From assembly GCA_019638935.1 (NCBI GenBank), contig JAHBSW010000010.1:1-64000 (forward strand): a DNA stretch of 64,000 nucleotides, written 5' to 3'. The notes below the pieces were generated by a model, which was given only the letters and a program-made list of their open reading frames with translations, was not told the DNA's origin and did no database searches. The stretch comes from Cryobacterium sp. (GTDB taxonomy: Bacteria; Actinomycetota; Actinomycetes; Actinomycetales; Microbacteriaceae). Made by a program: the position numbers and the translations under genes. Shown here one piece after another: positions 8,779 through 19,980 of this stretch (within the stretch, counting starts at the first letter, position 1; each line of letters opens with the position of its first letter).

Positions 8779-9222
8779 ATGATCCCTGCGTCACCAGCAC
8801 TCGCCACCCTTGCCCATGTTCCAGAACACCCCGACCCTGCGACGGACGAGTTCTTCGCGCCGCAGTACACCGCCCGCGACCACCTGCCCGATCCGCGACC
8901 GCTGCTGGAGAACCTCGCTCGATGCATCATCGAGGTGCTCTCGGGCGCGCGCGATCTCGAGCAGATCGCTCGCTGGGTGACCGATGACGTGTACCGCCAC
9001 CTGCTCAAACGGGTCGTGCTGGCGGCTCGAGCCAGAGCGGCCACCGGACGCTCTGCGGCGCGTCCGAGCTTCGATATCGGGTCGACGGCGGTCTCCGAGC
9101 CGCGAGACGGAGTGGTCGAGGGCGTGGTGATCGTGCGGGGCAGGGCGCGCACGCGTGCGGTCGCGATTCGACTCGAGGGACTCGATCGCCGCTGGCGCGC
9201 CACGACGATCAACGTGCTCTAG
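8779..9222 (+). CDS. Rv3235-family protein
   Basis: 147 residues from ATG 8779. Of the longer in-frame sequence back to 8611, only the part after 8779 looks protein-like. The C-terminal 100 residues match the Rv3235 family (LARCIIEVLSGARDLEQIARWVTDDVYRHLLKR split over two runs, then RWRATTINVL at the very end). The family is found almost always beside secA and its role is unknown. Its stop codon (CTCTAG) lies in a 27-bp sequence that is repeated at the secA stop 104 bp away. Confidence 0.85.
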   Translation: MIPASPALATLAHVPEHPDPATDEFFAPQYTARDHLPDPRPLLENLARCIIEVLSGARDLEQIARWVTDDVYRHLLKRVVLAARARAATGRSAARPSFDIGSTAVSEPRDGVVEGVVIVRGRARTRAVAIRLEGLDRRWRATTINVL

Positions 9223-9245
9223 CGTCCCTTCCGCTTCTCCTGCGC
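9219..9245. repeat. 27-bp direct repeat, left copy (at the Rv3235-family stop)
   Basis: Identical over 27 bp to 9323-9349. This copy contains the stop codon of the Rv3235-family gene. The right copy is the true 3' end of secA (codons for KRKGR and stop). The sequence between the copies is the double-hairpin repeat. Confidence 0.9.
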
Positions 9246-9317
9246 GCTGGAGCGTCAGGCGAAGGCCATTTCTGGCCTTCGCGCGACGCCAGCGCCGTCG
9301 GCCGTCTCGGCCGACGG
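9246..9317. repeat. REP-like double-hairpin element, copy 1
   Basis: Two hairpins stand side by side. Hairpin A (9259-9282) has a perfect 10-bp stem, GCGAAGGCCA with loop TTTC, and an outer imperfect GCTGG.GCGTC/GACGCCAGC stem from 9246 to 9293. Hairpin B (9295-9317) has a perfect 10-bp stem, CCGTCGGCCG with loop TCT. The same A-spacer-B arrangement occurs inverted at 12288-12346. It may also terminate transcription of the convergent flanking genes. Confidence 0.8.
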
Positions 9318-9322
9318 AACGC

Positions 9323-12157
<2,835 letters not shown>

Positions 12158-12222
12158 GTAGAGACTCCAATTGCGAATCGAGGGTAAGGCGCGCGGGCAC
12201 GCCGACGCGGGGAAAAGCTTAC

Positions 12223-12231
12223 GTTATACCA
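12223..12231 (-). promoter_or_regulatory. Candidate extended -10 promoter of secA
   Basis: TGGTATAAC on the minus strand is an extended -10 about 66 bp before the secA start. No -35 is recognisable 17 bp further upstream. It is enclosed by TTACG/CGTAA arms. Confidence 0.4.
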
Positions 12232-12287
12232 GCGTAATGCTTGCCGGGTGGGTGGGGTGGGGTCTGCTGGCGGACTTACCGACTTAC

Positions 12288-12346
12288 CGACGCCCGGGAC
12301 GGGCGTCGGCGCTGGCGGCGCCGCGAAGGCCAGAAATGGCCTTCGC
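12288..12346. repeat. REP-like double-hairpin element, copy 2 (inverted)
   Basis: Inverted copy of the element at 9246-9317. Hairpin A (12323-12346) has the identical 10-bp stem with loop GAAA. Hairpin B (12288-12308) has a 9-bp stem, CGACGCCCG, with loop GGA; its stem sequence differs from copy 1 but pairs perfectly, so the structure is conserved by compensating change. The linker GCCAGCGC is shared. It starts one base after the hpf stop codon and so may terminate hpf. An 8-bp tandem repeat (GACTTACC twice, 12273-12288) abuts it. Confidence 0.8.
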
Positions 12347-12347
12347 T

Positions 12348-13037
12348 TCAGTGCGACCGCGCGCGCGCACGCTTCTTGGGCGCCGCCTCCGCCTCCTCGA
12401 CCGACAGCCCGATGACGCCGTAGTCCCAGCCCTTGCGGCGATAGGCGACGCACGGACGATCCGTCTCGGAGTCGATGAAGAGGTAGAAATCGTGCCCCAC
12501 CAGTTCCATGTTGTAGATCGCGTCGTCGACGGTCATCGGAATGGCGGGGAACTCCTTGCGTCGGATGACGACGGGGCTCCACGGCTTCTCGTCGTCGGCA
12601 TCCGTCTGCACCTGAATCGGGATCGATCCCGTCACGACCTTCTCGAGCACCTCCGGCTCGACGGGTGTGATGTCGACCACGGCGAACCCGCCCGTGGTCG
12701 CCTCGCGCAGCGACACGGGACGGTGCTTGCCGCGGTGCACCTTCTGACGGTCCTTCGCGCGGCGAACGCGTTCCATCAACTTGTCGAGAGCAACGTCGAA
12801 GGCCGCGTACTTGTCGGCCCCGTCGGCTTCGGCACGCACCAGCGGTCCCGGCCCGATCAGAGTCAGCTCGACGCGGTCGTCACCCGTCGACCCGTTCTTC
12901 TCGTTGTGCCGGGAGACCTTCACTTCGAACGCGAGCGCTCGGGGGGCGAGATGCGCGACCTTCTCGGACTTCTCGGTCGCGTAGTCACGAAAACGATCCG
13001 TGATGCCAGCTCCCAAGCCGTTGATGGAAATGTCCAT
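12348..13037 (-). CDS. hpf: Ribosome hibernation promoting factor, long form
   Basis: 229 residues. The N-terminal S30AE domain (1 to about 105, MDISINGLGAGITDRF to DKLMERVRRAKDR) sits in the ribosome decoding region. The C-terminal dimerisation domain (about 165-220, IVIRR-like start VVIRRKEFPAIPMTVDDAI, then VGHDFYLFIDSET and YRRKGWDYGVIGL) links two ribosomes into 100S particles in stationary phase. The long form is usual in Actinobacteria. ATG 13037 has GGGGAGG close upstream; the in-frame extension to 13079 is not supported. The arrangement secA-hpf-comF matches M. tuberculosis. Confidence 0.94.
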   Translation of the reverse strand: MDISINGLGAGITDRFRDYATEKSEKVAHLAPRALAFEVKVSRHNEKNGSTGDDRVELTLIGPGPLVRAEADGADKYAAFDVALDKLMERVRRAKDRQKVHRGKHRPVSLREATTGGFAVVDITPVEPEVLEKVVTGSIPIQVQTDADDEKPWSPVVIRRKEFPAIPMTVDDAIYNMELVGHDFYLFIDSETDRPCVAYRRKGWDYGVIGLSVEEAEAAPKKRARARSH

Positions 13038-13131
13038 GGCGTCCTCCCCTGCCTCACCGCGTGTCGCCTCGTGAGTCAAGGCGAACAGTTCCGCGCCTTT
13101 CCCGCAACCGTAGCCCGCCGCGAGCGACTTG

Positions 13132-13842
13132 TCACCAGGAAGTTTCCCAGCGTGCAGCCTCGTTGCGGTCGAGCCTGGGCGTCGCCGCGAGAGCGACCAC
13201 GGCGATCACCTCGCCACCCGCCTGAGCGATGGCGCGAACGGCCTCGCGGGCGGTCGCCCCCGTGGTCACGACATCGTCGACGAAGATGAACGAGCGTCCC
13301 GCAACGTCACGTCGCAACCCGAGCGACCCGCGGCGGTTCGCGGCGCGCTCAGTCTCGGTGAGCGACTTCTGCGGCGCGGATCGCCGAGCGTGCGCGAGAA
13401 CCTCGGCAGCACGAAGTCCTGCCCCGGCAAGCAGGAGTGCGGTCGGGTCGTAGCCCCGCTGCCGCCGGGCCGCCAGCGACGGAGCAACGGTCACGAGTTG
13501 CGGGGCGGCGAGACCGGGGCGCGAGTCCGCGAGCGCGCACACCACCCGGGTGAGGGTCTCGGCGAGTGGTCGTGCGAGGGCGCGGGCGACATCCGTTCGG
13601 CCCTCTTCCTTGAGGGCCAGGATGGCGCGGCGAGCCGACCCCTCGTACGACAGCGCGGCGAAGGCCGGTGTCTCGTCGATCCAGCGGTGAAGGCCCTGCG
13701 GAGCGAGCGCCGCGCGACATCCCGAACACAGCGCCCGATCGGGAGCACCGCACCCCGCGCAGTCGATCGGCAGCACCACGGCGAGCGCATCGAGCAGTGC
13801 CTCGCGCAATGCCTCGCGCAGTGGGACGCAGCTGACCGACAC
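13132..13842 (-). CDS. ComF-family phosphoribosyltransferase-like protein
   Basis: 236 residues. The N-terminal zinc ribbon has two CxxC-type pairs (DCAGCGAPDRALCSGC, about residues 28-43). The C-terminal phosphoribosyltransferase fold has the PRPP loop FIFVDDVVTTGATA near 190-203. ComF is linked to DNA uptake in naturally competent bacteria, but in Actinobacteria the gene is widespread without a proven role. The GTG at 13842 is preferred to the GTG at 13902 because the extension lacks similarity. It lies between hpf and lpqB as Rv3242c does. Confidence 0.88.
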   Translation of the reverse strand: MSVSCVPLREALREALLDALAVVLPIDCAGCGAPDRALCSGCRAALAPQGLHRWIDETPAFAALSYEGSARRAILALKEEGRTDVARALARPLAETLTRVVCALADSRPGLAAPQLVTVAPSLAARRQRGYDPTALLLAGAGLRAAEVLAHARRSAPQKSLTETERAANRRGSLGLRRDVAGRSFIFVDDVVTTGATAREAVRAIAQAGGEVIAVVALAATPRLDRNEAARWETSW

Positions 13843-13936
13843 GCAAGCGATCCTGCCCGCCCCCACCGCACCCGAGCGCGAGTCGTGGCGCCCGCGGTGC
13901 ACTGCTCTCGGGCGGGACGGTCGGTGGGGGAGTACC

Positions 13937-15643
13937 TCAGCGCTGCGTCGCGATGACCTCGGCGGTCACGCTCGTGCGCTGCCAGCCGCTTCCGCGGGGG
14001 GAGCTCACCGACCCGTCCGCACCGAGCAGACGGATGCCGGTGCGGCCGTTGCCCCCCACGATCGCGGTCGCCGGCTCGGTGCGACCGAGTGGCACCGCGA
14101 ACCCGCCGATGTCGTAGAGCATCGAGGTGTAGACCTCTCCCGAGATCTCCAGCGTCGCCACCGATGATTCGTCGACCCAGGTCGCGTCGATGCCCACACC
14201 CGGTTCGAGGAACACGTCGAAGATGGGGGGACCCAGGCTCGTCGCCACGTATCCCTGCGTCGCGTCGCGCACGACGGCACTCACGACGAGGCGCGGACCC
14301 TCGACCGTCTGCAGCAGGATCGCGACCCGGGTTCCGTCCCGCGAGACGTCGAGCGAGACGACCCGCGATTGTGCGGAAAGACCGGTCTCGACGGGATACT
14401 CGGCCCCCTCGAAGTCGAAGACCAGCAGCTGATCGGGGTGGTCGCGCGGGATCGACCACGTGTATCCGTAGTCGTCGAACGAGGGAGGCGCGAGATTCGG
14501 CCTCGTGTCGAGCCGGCGCGGAGGGATCTGGCCGGCGCGAACGATCCAGGTGGTTCCGTCACCCGCCAGCACCGCGGCGGAGTTGCCGAGCACGCTCAGC
14601 GTGACCGAGGTCGGTTCGAGCTCGGCGACCTTCTGGCTCACCTGCGAGATCGGAGTGAGCTCCTCTCCTGCGGCGTAGCCGAACTCGCCGTCGCGCAGGA
14701 CGAGCGGTCGAGGGTCCACTCGCGGATCGATCGTGGGCGAGTCCGTGCCGAGCGGGTCGACGGCGAGGAGGGAGCCCGACACGGAGAGCTCGACGCTGCC
14801 GACCGCGGAGACGCTGGCGAGACTCTCGCTCAGCTGCAGTTTCATGAGCTGTCGCTGACGCGGACTCGCGCTCGCCGCCTCGCTCGTGAGCTCGACCTGT
14901 GCGACCGACGACATGACGGAGACCGTGGTTCCCGGCGCGAGCGCGGTTCCCTCGGGGAACTGGGAGACGACCGCGCCCTCGAGCCACTCGGGAACGCCCT
15001 CGAGCAGGGCGTTGACGATACGCGTCGAGGTCCCCCCGCTCGCGAACCAGCGCTGGTCGGGAACCAGTCTCGTCAGGGTCAGGTCATAGAAGTAGAGCGA
15101 GTGCTGCCGGAAGATGGTGCGGAACGTGCTCTCGGCGAGCACGATGCCCGGGGGCGCCTCGGCGATGCGCCACTCTCCGTCCTCGTGAACGAAGCGGTAG
15201 CTGAGCACCTGGGTCTCGAGCGGGTTCGCGGTGTACGACCCGAATGCGTCCAGGCCGGCCCGGGTCGTGAACGAGTACTCCATGGTGCCGGCGTCGACGA
15301 CGCGGAAGGTCTCGCTGCCCGTGCGGATCGCCACGCTGTGGCGCGGATCCCACTGCGCCTGGAAGCTCGAGGACAGGAACTGCCTCGCCACGGCGTAGTC
15401 GCCCTGCGTGCCCGTGAAAGCATCGATGAAGCCTTCCAGGATGGCAAGCGGCTCGGCGCCCGGCTGAGGTCCGATCGGGGTGAAGACGGTGTCGGTCTCG
15501 GTGGCCGCACTGAACTCCGGGCCGGCTTCGACGGGACCGTTCGACGGGATGCCGACACACGACGACACCCCCAGGGTCACGACGATGCCGAGCCCGACGA
15601 TCGCTCCGCGACGTCTCCGCGTGACGCGCTCGACGCTAGCCAC
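13937..15643 (-). CDS. lpqB: Lipoprotein LpqB, MtrAB accessory factor
   Basis: 568 residues with a lipoprotein signal (lipobox VSSC, acylated Cys29). A GerMN domain lies in the middle (about 170-290) and a C-terminal beta-propeller-like region follows. LpqB interacts with the MtrB sensor domain and tunes MtrA phosphorylation at the cell surface. The GTG start overlaps the mtrB stop by eight bases, so the three genes are one operon mtrA-mtrB-lpqB. Confidence 0.94.
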   Translation of the reverse strand: MASVERVTRRRRGAIVGLGIVVTLGVSSCVGIPSNGPVEAGPEFSAATETDTVFTPIGPQPGAEPLAILEGFIDAFTGTQGDYAVARQFLSSSFQAQWDPRHSVAIRTGSETFRVVDAGTMEYSFTTRAGLDAFGSYTANPLETQVLSYRFVHEDGEWRIAEAPPGIVLAESTFRTIFRQHSLYFYDLTLTRLVPDQRWFASGGTSTRIVNALLEGVPEWLEGAVVSQFPEGTALAPGTTVSVMSSVAQVELTSEAASASPRQRQLMKLQLSESLASVSAVGSVELSVSGSLLAVDPLGTDSPTIDPRVDPRPLVLRDGEFGYAAGEELTPISQVSQKVAELEPTSVTLSVLGNSAAVLAGDGTTWIVRAGQIPPRRLDTRPNLAPPSFDDYGYTWSIPRDHPDQLLVFDFEGAEYPVETGLSAQSRVVSLDVSRDGTRVAILLQTVEGPRLVVSAVVRDATQGYVATSLGPPIFDVFLEPGVGIDATWVDESSVATLEISGEVYTSMLYDIGGFAVPLGRTEPATAIVGGNGRTGIRLLGADGSVSSPRGSGWQRTSVTAEVIATQR

Positions 15644-17270
15644 CGTTCACCTCCAGCTGCTCGAGAGGATTGGGCGGAGGCAGGGCGAGCGGTGGCTCTC
15701 CGGTCGGTTGCCCCTGTTCGCGAGGAAGCACGAGTCGAAAACACGTGCCGACTCCGAGCTCGGACCACACATCGAGGCTGCCGCCGTGCAGCGCGGCATC
15801 CTCCAAGGAGATTGCGAGCCCAAGGCCGGTTCCGCCGAGCGTGCGCTGGCGAGACGGATCGGCGCGCCAGAAGCGATCGAAGACGCGCGGGATCGATTCG
15901 GCGGAGATGCCCACGCCCTGATCCTGCACCGTGAGCGCTACCGCGGTCTCATTGCTGTCGATGGTGACCACGACGGGCTTGCCCTCGCCGTGCTCGATCG
16001 CGTTCCCGATCAGGTTGCGCAGGATTCGGCGGATGCGGCGAGCATCCACCTCGATGGGCGAGTACCCGCCCTCGGCTACGAGCCGGAGGTCTGAGCCGCG
16101 CTCACGCGCGATGAGCTGCATCGACTCGACCGACTCCTCGACGAGGCGCACGAGGTTGGTCTCTTCGAGTTCGAGCTCGATGGCGCCGGCGTCGTAGCGA
16201 CTCACCTCGAGCAGGTCGGCCAAGAGCACCTCGAAGCGCTGCACCTGGTTGTGCAGGAGCTCCGCCGACCGCTGGGTCGCGGGTTCGAAGGTTTCGCGCT
16301 GGTCGTAGAGAACGTCGCCGGCGAGCCGGATGGTGGTGAGGGGGGTGCGCAGTTCGTGCGAGACATCCGCCACGAATCTCTGCTGCACGCGTGAGAGCTC
16401 GGCGAGCCTCGTGATCTGCCGCTGCAGGCTGTCGGCCATGCCGTTGAAGGAGCGGGCGAGCGTCGCGATGACGTCTTCGCCTTTCTCGGGGATGCGCACC
16501 TCGAGCTCGCCCGCGGCGAGCCGTTGGCTTGTGTCGGCCGCGAGACGCACGGGTTTCACGACGAGCCGGGCGACGACGTAGGAGATGATCGCGATGAGGA
16601 TGACGAGCAGGACGGCGCCGATCGAGAGCGTCTGCTGCACGAAGTTCAGGGTCTGCTGGGTGTCGCCGAGGTCGTAGACGAGGTAGAGCTCGTAGAACCC
16701 GGCGTTGGGAACGGAGAGCAACGAGCCGACCGCGAGCCCGGGCGACGACTCGGCGAGCTGCACCGATTGCCACCACACACGGTCCGCGGGTATGTTCGTC
16801 GCGACCGATTCGCGCAGGCTCGCCGTGATGACGTGCTCGGGAAACCCGAAGCTGGTCGAGGGGGTCATGATCACGGGCGTCGTCTGGCCGGGCGTGCGCA
16901 GGATGGCGACACCGATTCCGCCGGGGCTCGTGGTCGAGCTGCGAATGGTTCCTCCCACGACGGAGGAGAGGCTCTCGAGGTCGGTGCGCGTCGTGTCCGC
17001 CGTGGCGAGGTCGGCGTCGAAGATGGATTGAGCGAGGTTGGATGCCCGGCTCGACTCCGCGAGCACACCGTCGAGTCGCGACGAGAACAGATTGTTGCCG
17101 ATGCTCACCGACATGTAGGACGCGACGACGGTCACGGCGAGGCCCGAGAGCACGACGGCGATGGCGACGGTGCGCCACTGCAGCGAGGCGCGCCAAAGGC
17201 GAACGACCCGATCGGCAACCGTCCGCAGGTAGGTGAGCGGATGGAACCCGCTAAGCGCCGGAACCCGCAC
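15636..17270 (-). CDS. mtrB: Sensor histidine kinase MtrB
   Basis: 544 residues: two transmembrane helices (about 35-57 and 190-215) around an extracellular sensor region of about 130 residues, a HAMP domain, HisKA with VSHELRTPLTTIRL (phospho-His near 305), and HATPase with the N-box LRNLIGNAIEHGEG, DQGVGIS and GGTGLGLAI. It controls cell division and envelope genes through MtrA. GTG 17270 starts inside the end of mtrA (20-bp overlap). Confidence 0.95.
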   Translation of the reverse strand: MRVPALSGFHPLTYLRTVADRVVRLWRASLQWRTVAIAVVLSGLAVTVVASYMSVSIGNNLFSSRLDGVLAESSRASNLAQSIFDADLATADTTRTDLESLSSVVGGTIRSSTTSPGGIGVAILRTPGQTTPVIMTPSTSFGFPEHVITASLRESVATNIPADRVWWQSVQLAESSPGLAVGSLLSVPNAGFYELYLVYDLGDTQQTLNFVQQTLSIGAVLLVILIAIISYVVARLVVKPVRLAADTSQRLAAGELEVRIPEKGEDVIATLARSFNGMADSLQRQITRLAELSRVQQRFVADVSHELRTPLTTIRLAGDVLYDQRETFEPATQRSAELLHNQVQRFEVLLADLLEVSRYDAGAIELELEETNLVRLVEESVESMQLIARERGSDLRLVAEGGYSPIEVDARRIRRILRNLIGNAIEHGEGKPVVVTIDSNETAVALTVQDQGVGISAESIPRVFDRFWRADPSRQRTLGGTGLGLAISLEDAALHGGSLDVWSELGVGTCFRLVLPREQGQPTGEPPLALPPPNPLEQLEVNGG

Positions 17271-17931
17271 GGTAGCCGACCCCGCGCACGGTCGTCACAA
17301 TCTTGGGGCTGTCGGGGTCTTCCTCGATCTTGGCGCGCAACCGCTGCACGTGCACGTTGACGAGCCTCGTGTCGGCCTTGTAGTGGTAGCCCCACACCTG
17401 TTCGAGCAGCATCTCGCGCGTGAACACCTGCTGCGGCTTCGAAGCGAGTGCGAGCAGCAGCTCGAACTCGAGCGGGGTGAGATTGATCTTCGTCTCCCCG
17501 CGACGCACCTCGTGCCCCGTGACATCTATGACGAGGTCGGCGATGGTGAGGCTGTCCACGGTCGACTGGGGGGTGGGGCGCAGGCGCGTACGGATGCGGG
17601 CCACGAGTTCCTTCGGATTGAACGGTTTGACGACGTAGTCGTCGGCGCCGCTCTCGAGACCGCGCACGACATCCGCCGTGTCCGACTTCGCCGTGAGCAT
17701 GATGATGGGCACACCCGATTCGGCGCGGATCTCCGCACAGACCTCGATGCCGTTCTTGCCCGGCAGCATGAGGTCGAGCAGCACGAGGTCCGGCTTGGAC
17801 GATTGGAACGCGGCGAGCGCGCCCGTGCCATCCGCACAGAACACGGGGTCGAAACCGTCACTGCGCAGCACGATGCCGATCATCTCCGAGAGAGCGGTGT
17901 CATCGTCGACGACAAGGATTCGAGAAGCCAT
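17251..17931 (-). CDS. mtrA: Response regulator MtrA
   Basis: 226 residues of the OmpR/PhoB type. The receiver domain has the acidic pair D9/D10, the phosphorylated Asp53 in LVLLDLMLPG, and Lys near 102. The C-terminal winged helix has the typical end VQRLRAKIEEDP and TVRGVGYRAG. The start ATG 17931 gives MASRILVVDDD; the frame extends to 18165 but that part has no homology. It is essential in mycobacteria and is the first gene of the mtrAB-lpqB operon. A divergent membrane-protein operon starts 121 bp away. Confidence 0.96.
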   Translation of the reverse strand: MASRILVVDDDTALSEMIGIVLRSDGFDPVFCADGTGALAAFQSSKPDLVLLDLMLPGKNGIEVCAEIRAESGVPIIMLTAKSDTADVVRGLESGADDYVVKPFNPKELVARIRTRLRPTPQSTVDSLTIADLVIDVTGHEVRRGETKINLTPLEFELLLALASKPQQVFTREMLLEQVWGYHYKADTRLVNVHVQRLRAKIEEDPDSPKIVTTVRGVGYRAGSGA

Positions 17932-18052
17932 CTTCTGCCTGAGTGTTTCGTGCTCGTTCGGCCGCGGTCGCGGCTTAGCAAAAGAGTAGTCGAGTGTGAA
18001 ACGATTGGCATGAGTGCGCCCTGCCATTGCGGCCGCGAGGGAGATCAACAGC

Positions 18053-19285
18053 GTGTCAAACGACCAGAACTGGCAACCACCCGCCGATGCGCAAGGCCCG
18101 TCGCACGCCGCCCCGTTCGGCAGTGCGACGGATGCTCCCGGAACCGGCCCCGGTGCTGCCGGCACCGTCCCGCAGTCGGCTGCGAACCCCCATCAGGGCT
18201 GGACTCCCCCGCCCAAGCCGGGGCTCATCCCGCTGCGCCAGCTCGACCTCGGCGCGATACTCGGAGCCTCGTTCCGCGTGCTGCGCCGCAACCCGAAGCC
18301 GACCTATGGCGCGGCGCTCCTCGTCTACGGCGTGACCGTCGTCGCCACGGCGGTGCTCGTCGGTCTCGTCACCTGGGCATCCCTCGATCGGATCTCGACC
18401 GCAGCGCGCGAGGATCTCGACACGATCACTGCCGGCGCGCTGGGGGCGATCATCCTCGCCACCGTCGTTCCGATGATCCTCTCGGTCATCGGAACCGCGA
18501 TTCTGCAGGGCGTGCTCGTCGTCGAGGTGGCGCGGGCGAGCCTCGGCGAGAAGCTCACACTGCGCCAGCTGCTCGGCCTCGTCAAGGGACGCTACTGGGC
18601 GCTCATCGGCTGGGCCTTCATCCTCGTCGGCATCGGCGTCGTCGCGATGACGGTGCTCATTCTTCTCGTGGTCGCTTTGGGCTTCGCGATCGGCGGTGTC
18701 GCCGGTGCCGTGCTCGGAACCGTCATCGGCATCTTCGGGGGGCTCGGACTCGCGGCGCTCGCCGTCTGGCTCGGCACCAAGGTGTCGCTCGTCCCCAGCG
18801 TTCTCGTGCTGGAGCGGGCCACGCTCGGGCTCGCCGTTCGACGGTCCTGGTCGTTGACGAATGGCTACTTCTGGCGCACCTTCGGCATTCAGCTACTCGT
18901 CGCCGTCATCATCGGCCTCGCACTGCAGTTCATCACGACCCCGCTCTCACTCGTCGCGGGGATCTCGTTGGCCCTCGTCAACCCCAACCAGGCGGACTCG
19001 GGAACCGCGCTCACCGTCGGCTTGATTCTCACCATCGTCAGCTACCTCGTCACGATTGCTGCGGGCGCGCTGGGAGCAGTCGTGCAATCCGCGACACCGG
19101 CCATCCTCTACGTCGATCTGCGCATCCGGAAAGAGGGACTCGACCTCGAGCTCATCCGCTTCATCGAGGAGCGCCAGGCCGGTGCCAGCGACCAGCCCGA
19201 TCCGTACCGCCGACACGAGGAAGGCTCCGCCGTCGCTCGGTCTTCACTGCAGACGCCGCCCGGCAGCGACTCCCCCTGGGCATGA
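18053..19285 (+). CDS. Polytopic membrane protein (GDPD membrane-domain type)
   Basis: 410 residues from a GTG at 18053. A Pro/Gly/Ala-rich cytoplasmic N-terminus of about 60 residues is followed by LIPLRQLDLGAILGASFRVLRRNP over two runs and six to seven transmembrane helices. This layout is that of actinobacterial proteins annotated with a glycerophosphoryl diester phosphodiesterase membrane domain, which lack the catalytic domain. It heads an operon with the DUF4129, DUF4350, MoxR and DUF58 genes and overlaps the next start (ATGA). A role in envelope assembly is inferred only from context. Confidence 0.75.
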   Translation: MSNDQNWQPPADAQGPSHAAPFGSATDAPGTGPGAAGTVPQSAANPHQGWTPPPKPGLIPLRQLDLGAILGASFRVLRRNPKPTYGAALLVYGVTVVATAVLVGLVTWASLDRISTAAREDLDTITAGALGAIILATVVPMILSVIGTAILQGVLVVEVARASLGEKLTLRQLLGLVKGRYWALIGWAFILVGIGVVAMTVLILLVVALGFAIGGVAGAVLGTVIGIFGGLGLAALAVWLGTKVSLVPSVLVLERATLGLAVRRSWSLTNGYFWRTFGIQLLVAVIIGLALQFITTPLSLVAGISLALVNPNQADSGTALTVGLILTIVSYLVTIAAGALGAVVQSATPAILYVDLRIRKEGLDLELIRFIEERQAGASDQPDPYRRHEEGSAVARSSLQTPPGSDSPWA

Positions 19286-19980
19286 CCATCGGCGTTCCCT
19301 CGCAGTCGGCGTTGCTCGCGATCGCGAGCGGCCTGGTACGCTCTGACGCCCCCGTCGAGCCGGATGCCGATGAGGCCCGTCGCCTCGTGCTCGACGAACT
19401 CAGCAAACCGCACTACGCCGCCGCGCAGCCCACGCTCTTCGACCGCATCTCACAGGCGGTGTGGGAGTGGCTCCAGAGCCTCACGATCGCGGGGACGGGT
19501 GTCGAGCTGAGCCTGCTGACGGTTCTCTTGATCGTGCTCGCGGTCGTCGTGATCGGTGCCTTCCTGATCTTCGGCATGCCGCGCCTGCGGCGGCGCAGCA
19601 CGGTGACCGGTCCGCTCTTCGGGGTCGATGAGAAACGCAGCGCGGCGCAGTTGCGCACCTCGGCACGCAGAGCCGCGAACGAATCGGATTGGACGACGGC
19701 GATCGAGGAGCAGTTCCGCGCCATCGCCCGGGCCCTGCAGGAGCGCACGATTCTCACGCCGACGCCCGGCACGACGGCGCAGGGCTTCGCGAGCCGGGCG
19801 ACCGCGGCCTTTCCCGCTCAGGCGCAAGCGCTCCGTGAGGCGGCGACCGCCTTCGACGACGTGCGATACCTCGACCAGGCGGGAACGGAAGCCGCGTACG
19901 AGCGCCTCGTCGAGCTTGACCGTGAGCTCGAACGCGCCCAGGCCGTTCTCTCGCGCCGACCCGAGCGGGTGGGTGCGTGA
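19282..19980 (+). CDS. DUF4129 membrane protein
   Basis: 232 residues. There is one transmembrane helix at about 85-108 (LLTVLLIVLAVVVIGAFLIF). The C-terminal DUF4129 domain has the hallmark helix AIEEQFRAIARALQER followed by GFASRATAAFP and the DDVRYL motif. Such proteins accompany MoxR/DUF58 systems and in other bacteria are fused to transglutaminase. The start overlaps the previous stop by four bases and the stop overlaps the next GTG. Confidence 0.85.
   Translation: MTIGVPSQSALLAIASGLVRSDAPVEPDADEARRLVLDELSKPHYAAAQPTLFDRISQAVWEWLQSLTIAGTGVELSLLTVLLIVLAVVVIGAFLIFGMPRLRRRSTVTGPLFGVDEKRSAAQLRTSARRAANESDWTTAIEEQFRAIARALQERTILTPTPGTTAQGFASRATAAFPAQAQALREAATAFDDVRYLDQAGTEAAYERLVELDRELERAQAVLSRRPERVGA

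Noticed and set aside
17233..19980. Plus-strand open frame of 915 codons
   Set aside because: Only its last part (from ATG 19282) is protein-like (DUF4129). The rest is a shadow of mtrA and the membrane gene at 18053.
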